Of a stretch of DNA of 64,000 nt, positions 22,911 through 35,374 are shown piece by piece. Under the pieces are notes generated by a model. It did no database searches, was not told the DNA's origin, and was given only the letters and a program-made list of their open reading frames with translations. Every line of letters begins with the position of its first letter. Position 1 is the first letter of the stretch. Source of the DNA: Zygnema cylindricum (taxonomy: Eukaryota; Streptophyta; Zygnematophyceae; Zygnematales; Zygnemataceae); the NCBI GenBank assembly GCA_037447655.1, contig JBBHKE010000893.1, positions 683,186 through 747,185 on the forward strand. The letters are read 5' to 3'. Made by a program: the position numbers and the translations under genes.

Positions 22911-25900
22911 TCAAATGTTACCATCAACAGCTACTTCCGCTAAAGTTGCCTCTTCACCAACGTGATGGAGACCCTCGTCCTGTATCAGTTTTTCGGATCC
23001 CATTGACTTTGCGGCTCGCTCAAAATCCTCGGCGGCATTTACTGTGGCCTCGTTGAAGAACATATCCGCCACGATGTCTGGTGGTAAAGCAAAGGTGGTA
23101 ATGCCTTCAACCGCAAGGGATTTCACCTGCTTAGTACTTTTTATCGACGCCACAAGTACTCTCAAGTCACTGTCAATGCCTTCCACAATTTCCTGGAAAT
23201 GCAAATAGGGAGACAGCGAGAACCAGCTATTAAAATCATTATAAGACTTATACTTGCAAGTAACCTTGGGCTTGCATTTTCAGTAGCAAAAACAGAATTT
23301 CCTGGCAGCCATCCAGTTTAGAAAAGAAAAGCTGATGAAGAAAATTGGTAAAGCTGAGTGGCATGGCAGCAAATACAATGACAGACTAAACTGCCCATTG
23401 CTATTTCAGAAATTTTTAGTGTAAGTACAAAATTAGAACGTATAATACTTATTCAGTGTAGGGAACCGTGGCCGATTGTAATTGACTCCCTTAAACTTTG
23501 TAATACTGTTATTAACACACTTTGATCAATTCCAGCTAAAAAGTCACGACCGATTAAGAATCATTAACACTGACAGCAATAGGCAGTGAACTAAAACAAA
23601 GAAAAGCAATTCATATAGAGGTACAAAATACAATATACGGGCTAAACACCTGCTACCTTGTGTTTTCTGGCTGGAGAAACAAAAACATAGATTGTCATCA
23701 GCAAGAAAGCGCTCACACATGTGGACAATGGACCTTAGGAAGGCTTCAAGAAATTGGATTCAATTCCTGAAAAATAACAGACTGCAGATGTACACTGCCC
23801 ATCGCTCACTCTAATACGAGTAACTATTTTTTTGACCCAAACTATAACTTAGTGTTAATAACATTATCTAATAAAGTGGCCCATAAAGAGCCAGGTGGCA
23901 AAACATAGTAAAGTGTAATTGATTCGAATTAAGTGTCAATGCTAATAATTTACTAACTCTAATAGCGACGGTTAGTGTAATTTATCTATTATTTACCATC
24001 ACACAAGGATTGGCCTCCAAGAACATACCATCATGTCTATCACTTCAGCCTCCCCATTGCGGCCCTGCGCTATGATTCGTCCTAAATACGGCGCAGCATA
24101 GTCAGCTCCCACTGCTGCCGCCAGAAGCACCTGAAATGCAAAACGCCGGTGTAAAAATAGGACGGAAAATAATCAAAAAGAGGTTCACACCATATCCAAA
24201 TGTGCAAAAATCATAGTTCAAATGTGCAAAAACAATTGGAAACGCTAGAAGCCGTTTCCCCATACTATACAAAAAATGATATACGATTCTGGTATGATAC
24301 ACGTTAAATACAGGTCGACCAAATATAGCGTTTCCATTTGTTTTTGCACTTTTGAACCATGGTTCATACAAAAAAAAAGGCATGGAAAGCGTAATAAAAC
24401 TTTCTTGTTGATAAACCACTCATTAAAATTATCTTGGCCTAATGCGTGACAGGGCCATGAGCAAAGCACCTTTCCACTGATGTATGTAAACCTATTGCAT
24501 CTCAACAATACTCCCTACTACTTTGTGGCTAAATGAAACTTACGGGCAATGCCAGCCTCGTCCTAAAAGGTAACTGAAACTAAACGGCTCGTCAACTACA
24601 TCAATTTCTACTGATTTCCAAAGATGTACAGAAAAATGTACGGACCTTTAAGGTCTGTTATATCCACATAAACAGGTGTTTGAAAAACATAAGCCATGGC
24701 CACATATACTCATGTTCTACACCCTAAACAAAGAGATGTACCTTATGGTAATTCTATGCAACAATATTTTTAACTCTCTAGCGTACATTAGTAACATACA
24801 AAAAAAATGTGAGTGGACGACTTTCCTTTTTGAAAGAACCTATGATATATCAGAGCAATAAAAACACCAACTAGGTAGAGCTCTTGAATACTCACAAACT
24901 CAGACTGAAACATGCATAGAAACATTGGTGGTAAACATTGGCGCTGGTATGCAACATTAATCGTTACAAACAGCATAGAGATTTAACTACAAAGGAGAGG
25001 GAAGGATAAATGGATACCTGGTGTGCATTATAGATTCCTGTCATAGTCACTCGAATACCCCTCTTCACCAACAGACTGGCAGCCTCAAGGCCATCTTGAG
25101 TGAGTGGTATTTTCACCTGAACAACCACAAAAAGACGCCTCACATGTACTCAAGCCTTTTTCTTTTTATGTCTTTGCGCTTAAACCTTTTTAGGCTTAGT
25201 TTTATAATTTTTTTGTTGTTTCAAGGCCCACGAGTATGAAACTCTCAAAACAACTTCCACCGGGAAGTCTTGGAATATAACATTCCCAGATAAAGGCACA
25301 TTTCATAGCATTTACCATCAAGGATTCAAGATTTGGTTAAATTGAATAAACTCAATTGACCAACTACACTAACCAGCCTCTTACCTAACCACACCGGCAC
25401 CCTGCCTCTGAGCAGTACACTGTCTATCGCTAATAGCGTCAATAACGCTAATTCGCTGCCAATTTTTTCTGGCCCCTGAACATAAAATAGAGTTAAGAAT
25501 ACGAATTATGTTTTCCTGAACTGTAATTCAATAAGCGGTTGAAAACATTGTCCACGTCACTCGAACCTAAACTATAATCAATAACTCTAAAATAAACCAC
25601 ACGATATGTATTTCTTAATGCTAATAGCCGTTCACGGTTTACCCACCACCACTCGAGGGTCAATGTAAGCCAATTCCAATCCTGTGCGAATGAATTCATC
25701 GGTGGTCCCACCCCATGCTTGCAGTTGAACCTCTTCGGCTCCCTGCAACATTTTCCCACACAAAACAATTGCAAAAACGTGAAAAACATGAAAGGACGTA
25801 AAATTTCAGATGATTGTAAACACCATCAGGATGTTTGCACCAAGCAAGATTTGTATCATCCTCGTTCTTTTAGGCTTACAAGTGAGAACGCCTCGTTTGT

Positions 25901-27810
25901 AAGATTTGTTAGGCGTCCAACAGAGCATTCCACTCCTGCTCTCTCAAGAAGTAATGGATTTGTTGTCACACCTGCATCCCCATTATTCCCTTCGAAATCT
26001 CCCTAAGCATACACTATCTTTGAAGATTAACAATTTTCCAAAAAGGTGAAGACAGAACTCCAGCTTTGTTAAAGCTGACCAATTAAAATACAGTACATTT
26101 AATGTAGAAATTCCTAAAAATTCCTGTCCAAAAAAGACATCTGGACAAGAAACAGAAACAGTTCAGAAGCAGATGTGAAATCACTTCAGTTCAACAACTT
26201 TACTAAACCTTGCACAAAAATAGCTTTCGATAAGAAAATGCAAGCAGGAATACTAGATAAGCTCATTAAATTTTACAATGGTTGACTCTGATAATCAGTA
26301 GGTGGTTAAGGTGGCAAAACATAAGAATAAAAGGTGAATGGGAATGCGCTCAAAGAGCTGAGGGCATTAAGATCCAATCTAGTGAATCTTACCATTGATA
26401 CTTAAGCGTCCCGTTGAACCACAGTCTAATGGAGGAATTTTACATAAAAAAAATTTGTGTTGTTTGTCAGTGACTTTAGTAATCAAACAAATATGTATAC
26501 GAGACAGACTTCAGTACAACTACTAATGTAATTAGCAGGTAGTGCAAGTAACCCATAAAGTTAGTAGAAAACATGGAATTCAGCCACGCCTGATCAAGTT
26601 GTCACATATGTTTGACCAACCAATTACAGAAAAACTTAAGGCTTATCTTGCCAAGCCAGTGAATACCAACCATAAAACGCTCCTGTCGGCAGCCATTGCT
26701 CCCACAAACGCTCATCCGCGGAGTCAAGGAAGAGGCGTAATTTGGCGCGGTTGCGATCCAGAAGCCCTTCGCCAGGTGTTCGAGAGAGGCATTGAGCCTT
26801 CACAGCCCCTCTATCCCTGCTGCACCATCAACCAGCTTCAAAAGCAGGCTCAAAGGGGGAAAAAATCGGTTGTTCACACTGATTAGACTTATAAATTCGC
26901 CTCACAACATTCTCCATTTTTTGGAGAGTGCCAGCGTGGCAAAAGTAACTAGGGTTGAGACCCTTGAGACCAACTAATAGGGCAATTATAAATTCGATAT
27001 AACTCGCGAAACTGGCCAAAAATCACCATAATCGTACAGAAAGATGCACAAGTTTTACAAAATTGTACACTTTTCTGTGCAAATACTACGATTACTGCGC
27101 CAGTTACGTCAATTACAGGGCTCTTTTAAACCCTCTATAACTAAGAGTCCATATGGAACATTGCAAGAGCTCCTCTGCAGAACCCATCTTCAGCTGAAAC
27201 TGAAGTCCTGAAGCTCTGTCCATATGTCTCTGTCCAGGGAATGCGTATAGGGCACAGCTGCAACCCAGAAGAAAAGAAGCCTAAGTTATCGCTGTTTTAC
27301 TCTCCGGGAGAGAACGAGAAGAGATCAAAGGGACAGAGTCTTTTGAGAAGAAAAAGACTCGGTCAATGTACAGTAAGCAGTCCAGTTAAAACAACAATAC
27401 TGCATGAAAGGTTTTGACCTCCAGGTTGTAACAAAAAATTTATCGCAATCCTATAATTATGATTCTCAGACTACAGGAACTGATCAACCAGTTCCTTCAT
27501 AGTCAGAAACTATGAACCTTCCACTAATCCACATGAACCTCCAAGTAGTCATGAAATTCAAGTAGAAATCTTGAATTCCACCATCGAATTGGTCATTACT
27601 ACGATACATCTCACTCACTCAAACTCTCTCCCCTGCATACAAATTTCTCCTCATAGAAAAATATGTGTCCTATTTGTCGAAAAATGTAACTGATATCCTT
27701 TCCAAAATTGTCACCAAGCCAACGACGACCTCAATCCCTCCATCTACGTTTTCACCAAACGAGGTAAAAAAAACCAGAAGACGTACCTCGACAAGGCAGG
27801 ACGGAGCCAT
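22911..27810 (-). CDS. Transaldolase family protein (short FSA/TalC-like plant form)
   Basis: Eight exons on the minus strand, 27787-27810, 27184-27257, 26671-26819, 25880-25971, 25647-25742, 25018-25116, 24029-24130 and 22911-23192, close in phase to 305 residues. The domain order is that of class I transaldolases: RLFLDSADERLWEQWLPTG (strand 1), VTTNPLLLERAG, EEVQLQAWG, VVKIPLTQDG, VTMTGIYNAHQ, AAPYLGRI, EIVEGIDSDL, VLVASIKST and FALPPDIV. Lys147 in VVKIP is the predicted Schiff-base lysine. The first two exons are short, lack acidic density and may encode an organelle transit peptide. Transaldolases move a dihydroxyacetone unit between sugar phosphates in the pentose phosphate pathway. This short form resembles the plant At1g12230 type more than TAL1, so its exact substrate is not certain. 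The exon 2 donor is the weakest border. Confidence 0.93.
23387..23593. mobile_element. Family 1 inverted-repeat element (transaldolase intron 7)
   Basis: Starts CTGCCCATTGCTATT and ends AGCAATAGGCAGTG, with the internal GGTGTTATTAACAC-type core (ACTGTTATTAACACAC). Confidence 0.7.
23791..23982. mobile_element. Family 1 inverted-repeat element (transaldolase intron 7)
   Basis: A clean copy: TACACTGCCCATCGCTCACT at the left, ACTCTAATAGCGACGGTTAGTGTA at the right, flanked by TA. Internal TGACCCAAACTATAACTTAG and TTAGTGTTAATAAC match other copies. Its right end is about 46 bases from the exon 7 donor. Confidence 0.8.
25414..25644. mobile_element. Family 1 inverted-repeat element at a splice donor (transaldolase intron 5)
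   Basis: GTACACTGTCTATCGCTAATAGCG at the left, GCTAATAGCCGTTCACGG at the right. On the gene strand the donor reads GTGGTG|GTGGGTAAACCGTGAACGG, so the element's end begins within about 5 bases of the splice site. Confidence 0.75.
26979..27122. mobile_element. Family 2 inverted-repeat element (transaldolase intron 2)
   Basis: Begins AGGGCAATTATAAATTCG and ends GTCAATTACAGGGCTCT, with the family core GTACACTTTTCTGTGCAA inside. Related to 33805-33938, 44067-44205 and 52217-52355. Confidence 0.65.
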
Positions 27811-28762
27811 GGAGCTGCTTCCGGGCGTCTTTTTGCAAAGTTAGTTTGAAAAGGAGAAGGAGAGGCGAGGACTAATGGCGCATGCAAGCTGCAACAGTAT
27901 GCTGGCATGGCTTTGGGAAGAAGGAAAAGAAAGAGACGAGAGGAAACCCGTGGAAGTGTGGAAGACGGGATTGTGAAGTGTAAAGGTGGAGGCTTGCTAT
28001 ATAGACAATAAGGAATTGCAAGATTGACGCTCCACGTGTCGACAATTCCGGTTAATTGTCCAATCTGAGGAAAAGACATGTTCGCCACGTATGCGTACGG
28101 ACGTTTGCGGTCGTCATTGTTAACGCTATATCTTTTCCCCCCAGCTTTAAACTACAGTAGTCTTATGATACGCGTATAGTATGGGGACTTGTATATAGGG
28201 TTTCCAACTTTCCACCAACTTTCCATACCCTTTCCCACATTAAGGTTATTCTAGGTTTATGTAAGCAGTCACATAATTTTTATCTGAACGAAATCTGGCC
28301 GTCAATGGGTTTTCTGGATGGCTAGTGATTGCTGTGCTGACGCTCGTTTGCTGACGGACACGAGGGTGACCACTGATCACAGACCTTTTGTTATTGAAGC
28401 CTATTTCACGATACTAGGCTTCGATACGCTGCGATATTTACTTTTGATAGTATTGACGCTTTCTTTGATGCGTCGATAACTCATAAATAACTCACTATGA
28501 TCGTTGATTCGTTGAATCGTTGTACAGGGTATCGAAAATTCGGTACAGTACAGTACTGTACTGTAGCGTCAAAAACACCGATTCGTTTCGATCCTGGCTG
28601 CAGTTCTCGTGTTTCGTATTCCCAAGTGTACCTGTAACTCTGTAAGTGACCGTGCCAATGATTTCCTCCCAGGCTACACAAATAGCCTTTTATTCTCAAA
28701 AGCAGTGAATTTGCCATTCTCGCCCTAAACAACAGTCGGAAAGTAAGCAGTAAGCAGTGAAC
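27811..28762. promoter_or_regulatory. Head-to-head promoter region, transaldolase and GET4
   Basis: Start codons lie 952 bases apart on opposite strands. A palindromic GTAC run (GGTACAGTACAGTACTGTAC, five GTAC cores counting the one at 28522) lies at 28522-28562. No TATA box can be assigned with confidence. Confidence 0.5.
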
Positions 28763-31700
28763 ATGGTGGTTGACGGAGTTTCCGGAGGGACAAAGAAGGT
28801 GAGAGTTTCTTCCCTTCCTTTTCTGTATCTGTGTGGACAAGCTTCACCTTTTTGTCCACTTAAAGCTGTGTGTTTTGTGAGACTTTGTTTTCTGGCAGAA
28901 AGCAGAAAATCACCGCTGAAAGTTTGGTGTTTCACACATTCAACAAATGTACAAAACGGAAGAAAATTTAGCATTATTTGCCAAGATAAGCGATCATATA
29001 TATGGTGTTCAACAGACTCTGTTGAAGACAAAAGCGACAAATGTAGTGTTTGCTAAGCTTTTAATGTCGGGTGATTTTAAATGGGAAGACCGGTGATGTT
29101 TATAAGTAGATTTTTTTCTTTTTTTGGACAGATGGTGGAGAAGTTGCAAAAATCAGTGGAAGCAGGGAACTTTTATGAGGCTCAGCAAATGTACAAAAGT
29201 GTCCATGCGAGGTAGGCCTACCTCTCTGAAAGATCTTGTGCTCTTGAGGCAGTAAATTTTCCATTCATTATTCCATTAGACAGATCGATTTTTTTAGGTT
29301 TGTTCCCGTAATCAAATTACATTAAGGAAATATCATAGACTGTGGATTTTTCACATTTTCCAGGCATGTGGAAAATTGTGGTGCTGAAGATCAGGTTGAC
29401 ATGGCTTGGAAATTCAGTTTTTTTATGGAGCTGCTTTGTATTTCTACTTGTTGGACGCTGAGCATTCATTTTTCTTTAATTGTGGTTAAATACCGGCTCA
29501 CTAACTCTTCACAACATTAACTGTGCTTCGAATAGTTTTACAATAAAGGCTGAAATTTGGAGATATTTAGTGAATGTGCATTTGTTTTGTCTGGACGTGA
29601 TGTGAATGGCATGTCTTTTCTGGCTTGTCGGAAAGACAGGCCGCACAGCCTGTCTTCTTTATTTTTTCACAATTTTTTTCTAATTTGTGTCATTTTGAAT
29701 TCCACCCATTCAAAACAAGATTTGATTCTGAAACTCAATTTTGAACTCGATCTTGATTACCATGTCGTGGAATAATGTAGGTACATGGCGCAGCGAAAGT
29801 ACGCTGATGCCATAGATCTTGTGCAGTCTGGTGCCTGTGTTCAACTTCGCCATAACCAAGTAATTCCATTTTCTTCTACCTTTTTTTTTCGCTTGAGGAT
29901 ATTATGGATAAGTGTTCAAATCATCATGTGTTTTCATTCCATCAATGCAGTCCTTGTACTACTATTTGAACGATGGTCCAGTCCATTGAGTAAAGAAAAG
30001 TGCATTTTGAATATTTTTGTATCTGCACTTTCAGGCGGTACTAAGGTCCTTAGAAGTTGCTTTGAAAAGTTTATCATCATTTGCTCACTTTCGTGTTTCT
30101 TTGAGTTTTTTTTTTTCATCTGAGTTAACTTGGGATGGCTGAGCAGCTGTGGTCATCCATAAGAAGATGCCTTTTGTTTCTTTTTGCTGAATTTCGTGTT
30201 GTTTATCAAAAATATTGACCTCTGGACTTTGTTTGTTTTTTTGTGAGCAGGTGACTTGCGGTTCAGAGCTTGGAATCATCCTTGTGGAAACTTTCAACAC
30301 TTCCGATACTCAGTTAAGCCCTGAATCTCTTGGTGAGTATCATGTAAACTTAACTTCATAAAATCATGCCTGTGCTGAATGTTGACTGAACCTCGTCATC
30401 TGGTCTTTCTCGATCCCCAATGTAGTTCAGGGGGTAAGGCAAAGATGTTTTGTATGGCAGTTTTCTTTTCCTGCCTGGGGAAGTCATTGTTTTTCATCAG
30501 TGGTTGTCAGAAAATGGAGGTTTTTCAATGCACATACAACAGTCCACTTGCCGTTTCATATATAGGATTTTACTCAGCTTGCTTTTTAGCTTGAAAATCC
30601 TCAGCATAGCGTTTTAGACACTTTATGGTCTGTTGCTTATGTTGAATTAGACTGTTTTTATTTTTTGTTAGACCACAAGCATTGAGCTCATTTCATCACC
30701 CCCCATGTTGAGAAACAGAAACATGCGCTGAAAGCTCTTCCAGTATTCATGAAAACCTAGTGGCAAAATGAATTCATTTTGTGGACAACTGTTCAACTAA
30801 GTATTGTGATTGTGATTTACGATTTCGTGTAGGCATGTGGCTGGTACAGGGAGACTAGAGGCAGTATATAAAAGCTTCCCTCAAGAAGAAGTGGCAGGAG
30901 ACCGTTATGGAGCCAGTAGCTCTGAAGGCGATGGGAAAGTTTCCGATGCCTCTCCGTTAAGTCCGGAGGAGGTCCGGGCTTCTGCAAAAATGCGGGTCGA
31001 GGCATGCGCTGCATTTCTAAAGGCGGCCATCAGGTGAGCTGATAATCTTCTGTGAATATTTGTTGTAAGCTAAGAGCAGCTGATAAGCTGTACCTTTTGG
31101 TGTATGCAAAGTGTGTGTGTGTGTGTGTATGTTCGTGCACTTCCGTCTGTTGATGATGTGCTTGTCAGCATTGTGATTATTAAGGATTTGTTTGACTGGT
31201 TATATACTTCTTTGTCATGGATCTCTAATATGATTTTCTTTTGTCATAAAAAAATTATTTTCTTCATTTCAAACAGTCAAAAGGGCATTTTCGTTTGCTC
31301 AAGTTTCTCTCTATTATTGCATTTATTTTGCGATTGCAGGCAGCTGTAAGGTTTTTTGGTTTTCACAACTATTGTGACCGAATGTCTATCCTCTAAGCAG
31401 GTCTTATGGAATAATATGGGCCAATCTGGTGCACCGTGAATTGTTATTAGTGTTAAGAAATAGCATGGGGTTTCTTTTAGTGTGATTAATCCTAATTTGA
31501 ATCCGAGGGACGTGAACGATTTTCAACCGCTTACCAAATTGTTGTTAAGAAAAGAAGACATTTGTTTTCTACTGTTTTTTATGTTCACGGGGCAAAAAAC
31601 CGGCTCCGAATTAGTGTTATTAACACTAATAGCAATCCACGGTGTAGCGTTGATGAAGTTTTTTCTATGCAAGCTGACGAAAATGTAAGAGATTGGGAAT

Positions 31701-34700
31701 GTCATTTGCTTTTCTTTGCTAGGTTTTAGACCTGTGTGTCCGGACAGCATGTGGTACATATACGCTGGTTTTTGCCAGTAAAACATCCCCCTTAAAATGG
31801 ATTAAGGTTTTGATGGGTTTACAAGATTTCGGGTTTTGCAGGTGGTCCGCAAGACACGGTGGACCTCCCTCTGGTGCTCCTGAGCTCCATGATATGCTGG
31901 CAGAGTATACCTGGTCTCAGCTTCCTATCAAAGTGGGACATTTTATGCGTTTATTGATTGGTTGGTTTGACTTTAGAGATGGATCCTGTTGTCTGGTTGT
32001 GTTAAGCAGTTGGTACAGTTTAGTTTGCTGCATAATACTTCCACTTTTGTCTGATTTTGGTATTCTAGTTTGAGCTTTTTGCTGGGCATTCTAGACCCTT
32101 GTGTTGCCTGAAAAGGTTTTTTCTTGTTCGCAAAAGGTGGTGAATAGATGTTAATATTTGATAATGTTGCAGCAATTTTTTATTGAGTTAATTGGTTTTT
32201 GTCTATGAGTGCTTAGTTTATAGCAGCGACAATTGCCTAGGCTACTATTTGTCCATGGTTTTGTTCAATCCAGTGTTTGTTCCTTGCAAATTTTTGACCC
32301 GATAATGCATTGACCAATGACAAGTTGGGTTGGGTCTATGGAACATGAGAAAGGATTTAGCATCTACCTCAAAGCACTTTGTACATGGAAGTCGACCAGA
32401 GGCGTTTGCAGGAGCTCTCATTGATGTTATGCGAGAGGTACCCGTAACATCCACCCTATTCACCTCGAAGCTGGTTCAATATTTATTTATGCATTCTGAA
32501 TATTGAACTATTGGCAACGAGTTTTTAAGAGTTTTGAACTTCGCATGATATTTTTTACAAAATGTACAGTAAAGTAACAGTACAGTATTAAAAACAGTAC
32601 GGTATTAATAGTAAGTAAAGTACAGTAACTGGCATGTAATTTTTGAATTTTGAACTTTGTTACAGAACAAAATTTAAAAAGTTTATGTCGATTATACCCT
32701 TTTTGTTTTAAAGGGTGGATGTTACTGTAGAGGTGTTGCAAGACCTCTCCACAGTGTCTGAGATAGTTTAATAGTGCCTCACATACTCTATTACTGGTAT
32801 CGTTCGTTTGTGACTTAGAATTGGAAATTGACATTTACCGTTTATGGATTTGTTCTATAGCTCATTTGCATGGTTGCATGTAGCCTTAAAACAGAGGACA
32901 TTTTTCTTACACGTTGATGACTAAGTATATGTTTTTGTGTTGTGGGAATATGCAGTGCTATCCCGGAGAAATAGATCTTGTCCTTACTCTCGGAGTCTTG
33001 CAGTAAGCTCACGGAACCCATACATTCAGCAGTTTGTACTCATTCTGTTGAAAGTTTTGTTCTGCTTGGTGCATCTAGTTATAGCAAATCAGTCCTGTAA
33101 ACTAATGTCGTTTTTTTTGCAACAAGCATTTCTGTGGCATAGCATACCTTGCTCTCAAAAACAGCTACTTGTTTTCAAGTTTTTGTGACACTGTCCCTGC
33201 TTCTTCCTTCCTGAGCGCCTGCCCCTGCTTCAGTATTTCTACATCCGGTTGTATCTGCGTCTTCCTCGTTTCCTTGGATCTCATTTCACTGTTTGTTAAT
33301 CACATGATGTATTTCATATATCTTGCCAGGTGTAAGCTACGCCCTAAGAGAGTTTTTTTTGGCTTATTCTGAATTTAGGAAAGGCATTTGGGCATAGGTA
33401 TTTAGCGTTGGGAAGCCTCAGAGACGCGAACCGATTGGTAGACGAAGTAAAAAAACGGTCGATGTCATTTTCTGCACCGCCTATTCCTGACACACCCCTT
33501 ATGCACTTTGTCAAGTTTCTTCTTTTAACGTGAGTTTTTATTGTGGTTCTCAAGCTCACAGTGGTGCTCTGACTGGTAGAGGGAATCTCTGCTTAAGCAA
33601 GTGTGGACACATTTTTTTCGAAGAACATTGTACCATGATGAGGGAATCTGTTTCTGATGTCATCTCTTTCATTTCAAGTTTCATGGTAGATATCGCTTTC
33701 AAAGAAGCGTAAGCCTTGTTGTCGGCATAGTGTTTGGTATTGTTACAGGTTAAAGTAATAGCTACCATGCATTGTATAGGTTTGGGAATAATTCGGAGTC
33801 TTATAGGGTAATTACACATAAGCGATTACTGGCCTTTACAGCCAAAGATCTCAGTAACCGGACAGAAAAGTGCACGATTCATAAGCTTTCCTGTACGGTT
33901 ACTGATCATTGACGCCAGTAATTGCGCATGTGTAATTTTCTCTATTATAGATGTGCTTCTTCAGTATTCATGCAGGTCTTCGCTGTTAATAAGCTTGTGT
34001 GTCACTAAGTTAACTTCTATGTGTTCAATTTGCTTTGGAACATCAAGCAGGCTCGAGAGGGATGCTGTTCCCCTCTTTCGAATGCTGCGTAATCGTTATC
34101 GACCCAGTATTGAGCGTGACCCAAGCTTTAACGAGGTTAGCAAACCGTGAGCCGCTATTAGAGTAAAGACAATATGATCGCGGGTTTTATACTCATTTTA
34201 TTAATTCTAATCCAGTCTGAATCACGTGGCCAGTTTTGAACAGTTCAAAGAGTTTGTAGCTATTAGTGTTATTAGTGCTATTTTGTGGTCAGAGGGCAAA
34301 AAAAGCCGCCACCGGATCAGTGTTTTTAACGTTACTAGCGATTCACGGTGTAAGTTAAGCTTGATAATGTCATTTTCTGGTCAGTTTGGTTGTTCACTGG
34401 TCTTTTCACTGGAAATTAAGAGAGGCATTTGTACAATCAAGAGTTCTAGGATTACAGTTTCTGGTGGAATGGCTATGCATAGTTCTAAAGTGTGGGATAC
34501 GAGGACATATTTGATATGTGTATTGGGTAAATTGCGTTAACTGTGTTTCCGTGTCCATTTTGTGCTGATATTTGTGAAAATGGCGGGTGTCAGTATTTGG
34601 ACGAGGTGGCAACACGATTCTATGGCCTGCCCAAGCCGGGAGGCATGCAGGGAATGTTGGGAGATATTATGAAGGTATGCAACACAAAGGATTTTATAGA

Positions 34701-35374
34701 AAAGCTTTAAATGTCAAAGGATTTCATAAATCATAGATGTTAAATGATTGCATAGAAAAGCATAAAATGTGTGTGGAAAATGGAGTCGTGCTTCAATTCA
34801 CGCTTATGGGGCATTGGAAAGGTTTTTATTCCATTGAATTGACAACAATTGCCAGCAAACACCCTGTTTATTGTTTACTTGATCTAATCAGTCAAAAATT
34901 GGAAACCGCGCTTTGGTTGTAGACTTCCCTCTTTCTGATACTTAGATGATTGAATAATTGGTTTTTGAGGCCTATGAATCCCCTGTTACATCCCAGAAAA
35001 ATATACTCGATAAAGGAAAAGTGCGTGCACAGAAAAAAATTGGATTAAATTCCAGCAGACCTAGCTATATTAGAGTTAATAGCACTGGTTTGGGTGTGAT
35101 CTTTTTGACCTGAATAAAATATTGTTCACAGCACTGTTTAGTTAAGTGGTTGATAACTAAGAGAATGAGAATTAAGATGTTGATAATGAGCCACGTTGCA
35201 AAACACAATTTAGTGTAGTTAATGTCCTAAATCCGCTTTAGCACTAATAATTTTAAAACTCTAATAGTGATGTAAGGTGTTTGTAATCGCTTGGAATTAT
35301 AATGCTCACTGCCTTTATAATTCTTTTCTGTTCTGTCGCTGAATTTGCTTCAGATGTTAAGTGGAGAAGACTAA
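28763..35374 (+). CDS. GET4: GET4 (TRC35/CGI-20 homologue), tail-anchored protein insertion factor
   Basis: Twelve exons, 28763-28798, 29132-29211, 29781-29859, 30251-30336, 30833-31033, 31842-31932, 32354-32437, 32956-33002, 33398-33529, 34051-34135, 34594-34674 and 35354-35374, close in phase to 340 residues. The protein is an all-alpha GET4 repeat fold: VEKLQKSVEAGNFYEAQQMY near the N-terminus, RYMAQRKYADAIDLVQSGA, AAFLKAAIRWSARHG with APELHDMLAEY, SKHFVHGSRPEAFAG, CYPGEIDL, YLALGSLRDANRLVDE, then ERDAVPLFRMLRNRY and FYGLPKPGGMQGMLGDI. In yeast and animals GET4 bridges GET5 and the GET3 ATPase and hands tail-anchored proteins to the ER. Exon 4 uses the donor GA|GTATCA because the nearer GTGAGT would shift the frame. 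The exon 7 acceptor (GAGAAAG|GAT) has a poor pyrimidine tract and is the least certain border. Confidence 0.93.
31430..31650. mobile_element. Family 1 inverted-repeat element (GET4 intron 5)
   Basis: GCACCGTGAATTGTTATTAGTG at the left and ATTAACACTAATAGCAATCCACGGTGTAGC at the right, read as inverted ends. Confidence 0.75.
33805..33938. mobile_element. Family 2 inverted-repeat element (GET4 intron 9)
   Basis: The cleanest copy: AGGGTAATTACACATAAGCG at the left and GCGCATGTGTAATTTTCT at the right form imperfect inverted ends about 134 bases apart, with GATTACTGG/CCAGTAAT just inside. Confidence 0.75.
34143..34352. mobile_element. Family 1 inverted-repeat element at a splice donor (GET4 intron 10)
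   Basis: AACCGTGAGCCGCTATTAGAG starts 8 bases after the exon 10 donor (GAG|GTTAGC at 34135/34136). It ends TACTAGCGATTCACGGTGTA. Confidence 0.78.
35062..35281. mobile_element. Family 1 inverted-repeat element (GET4 intron 11)
   Basis: AGCTATATTAGAGTTAATAGCAC at the left, AACTCTAATAGTGATGTAAGG at the right, with the internal CACGTTGCAAAACACAATTT block shared with 17821 and 43849. Ends about 70 bases before the last acceptor. Confidence 0.75.
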
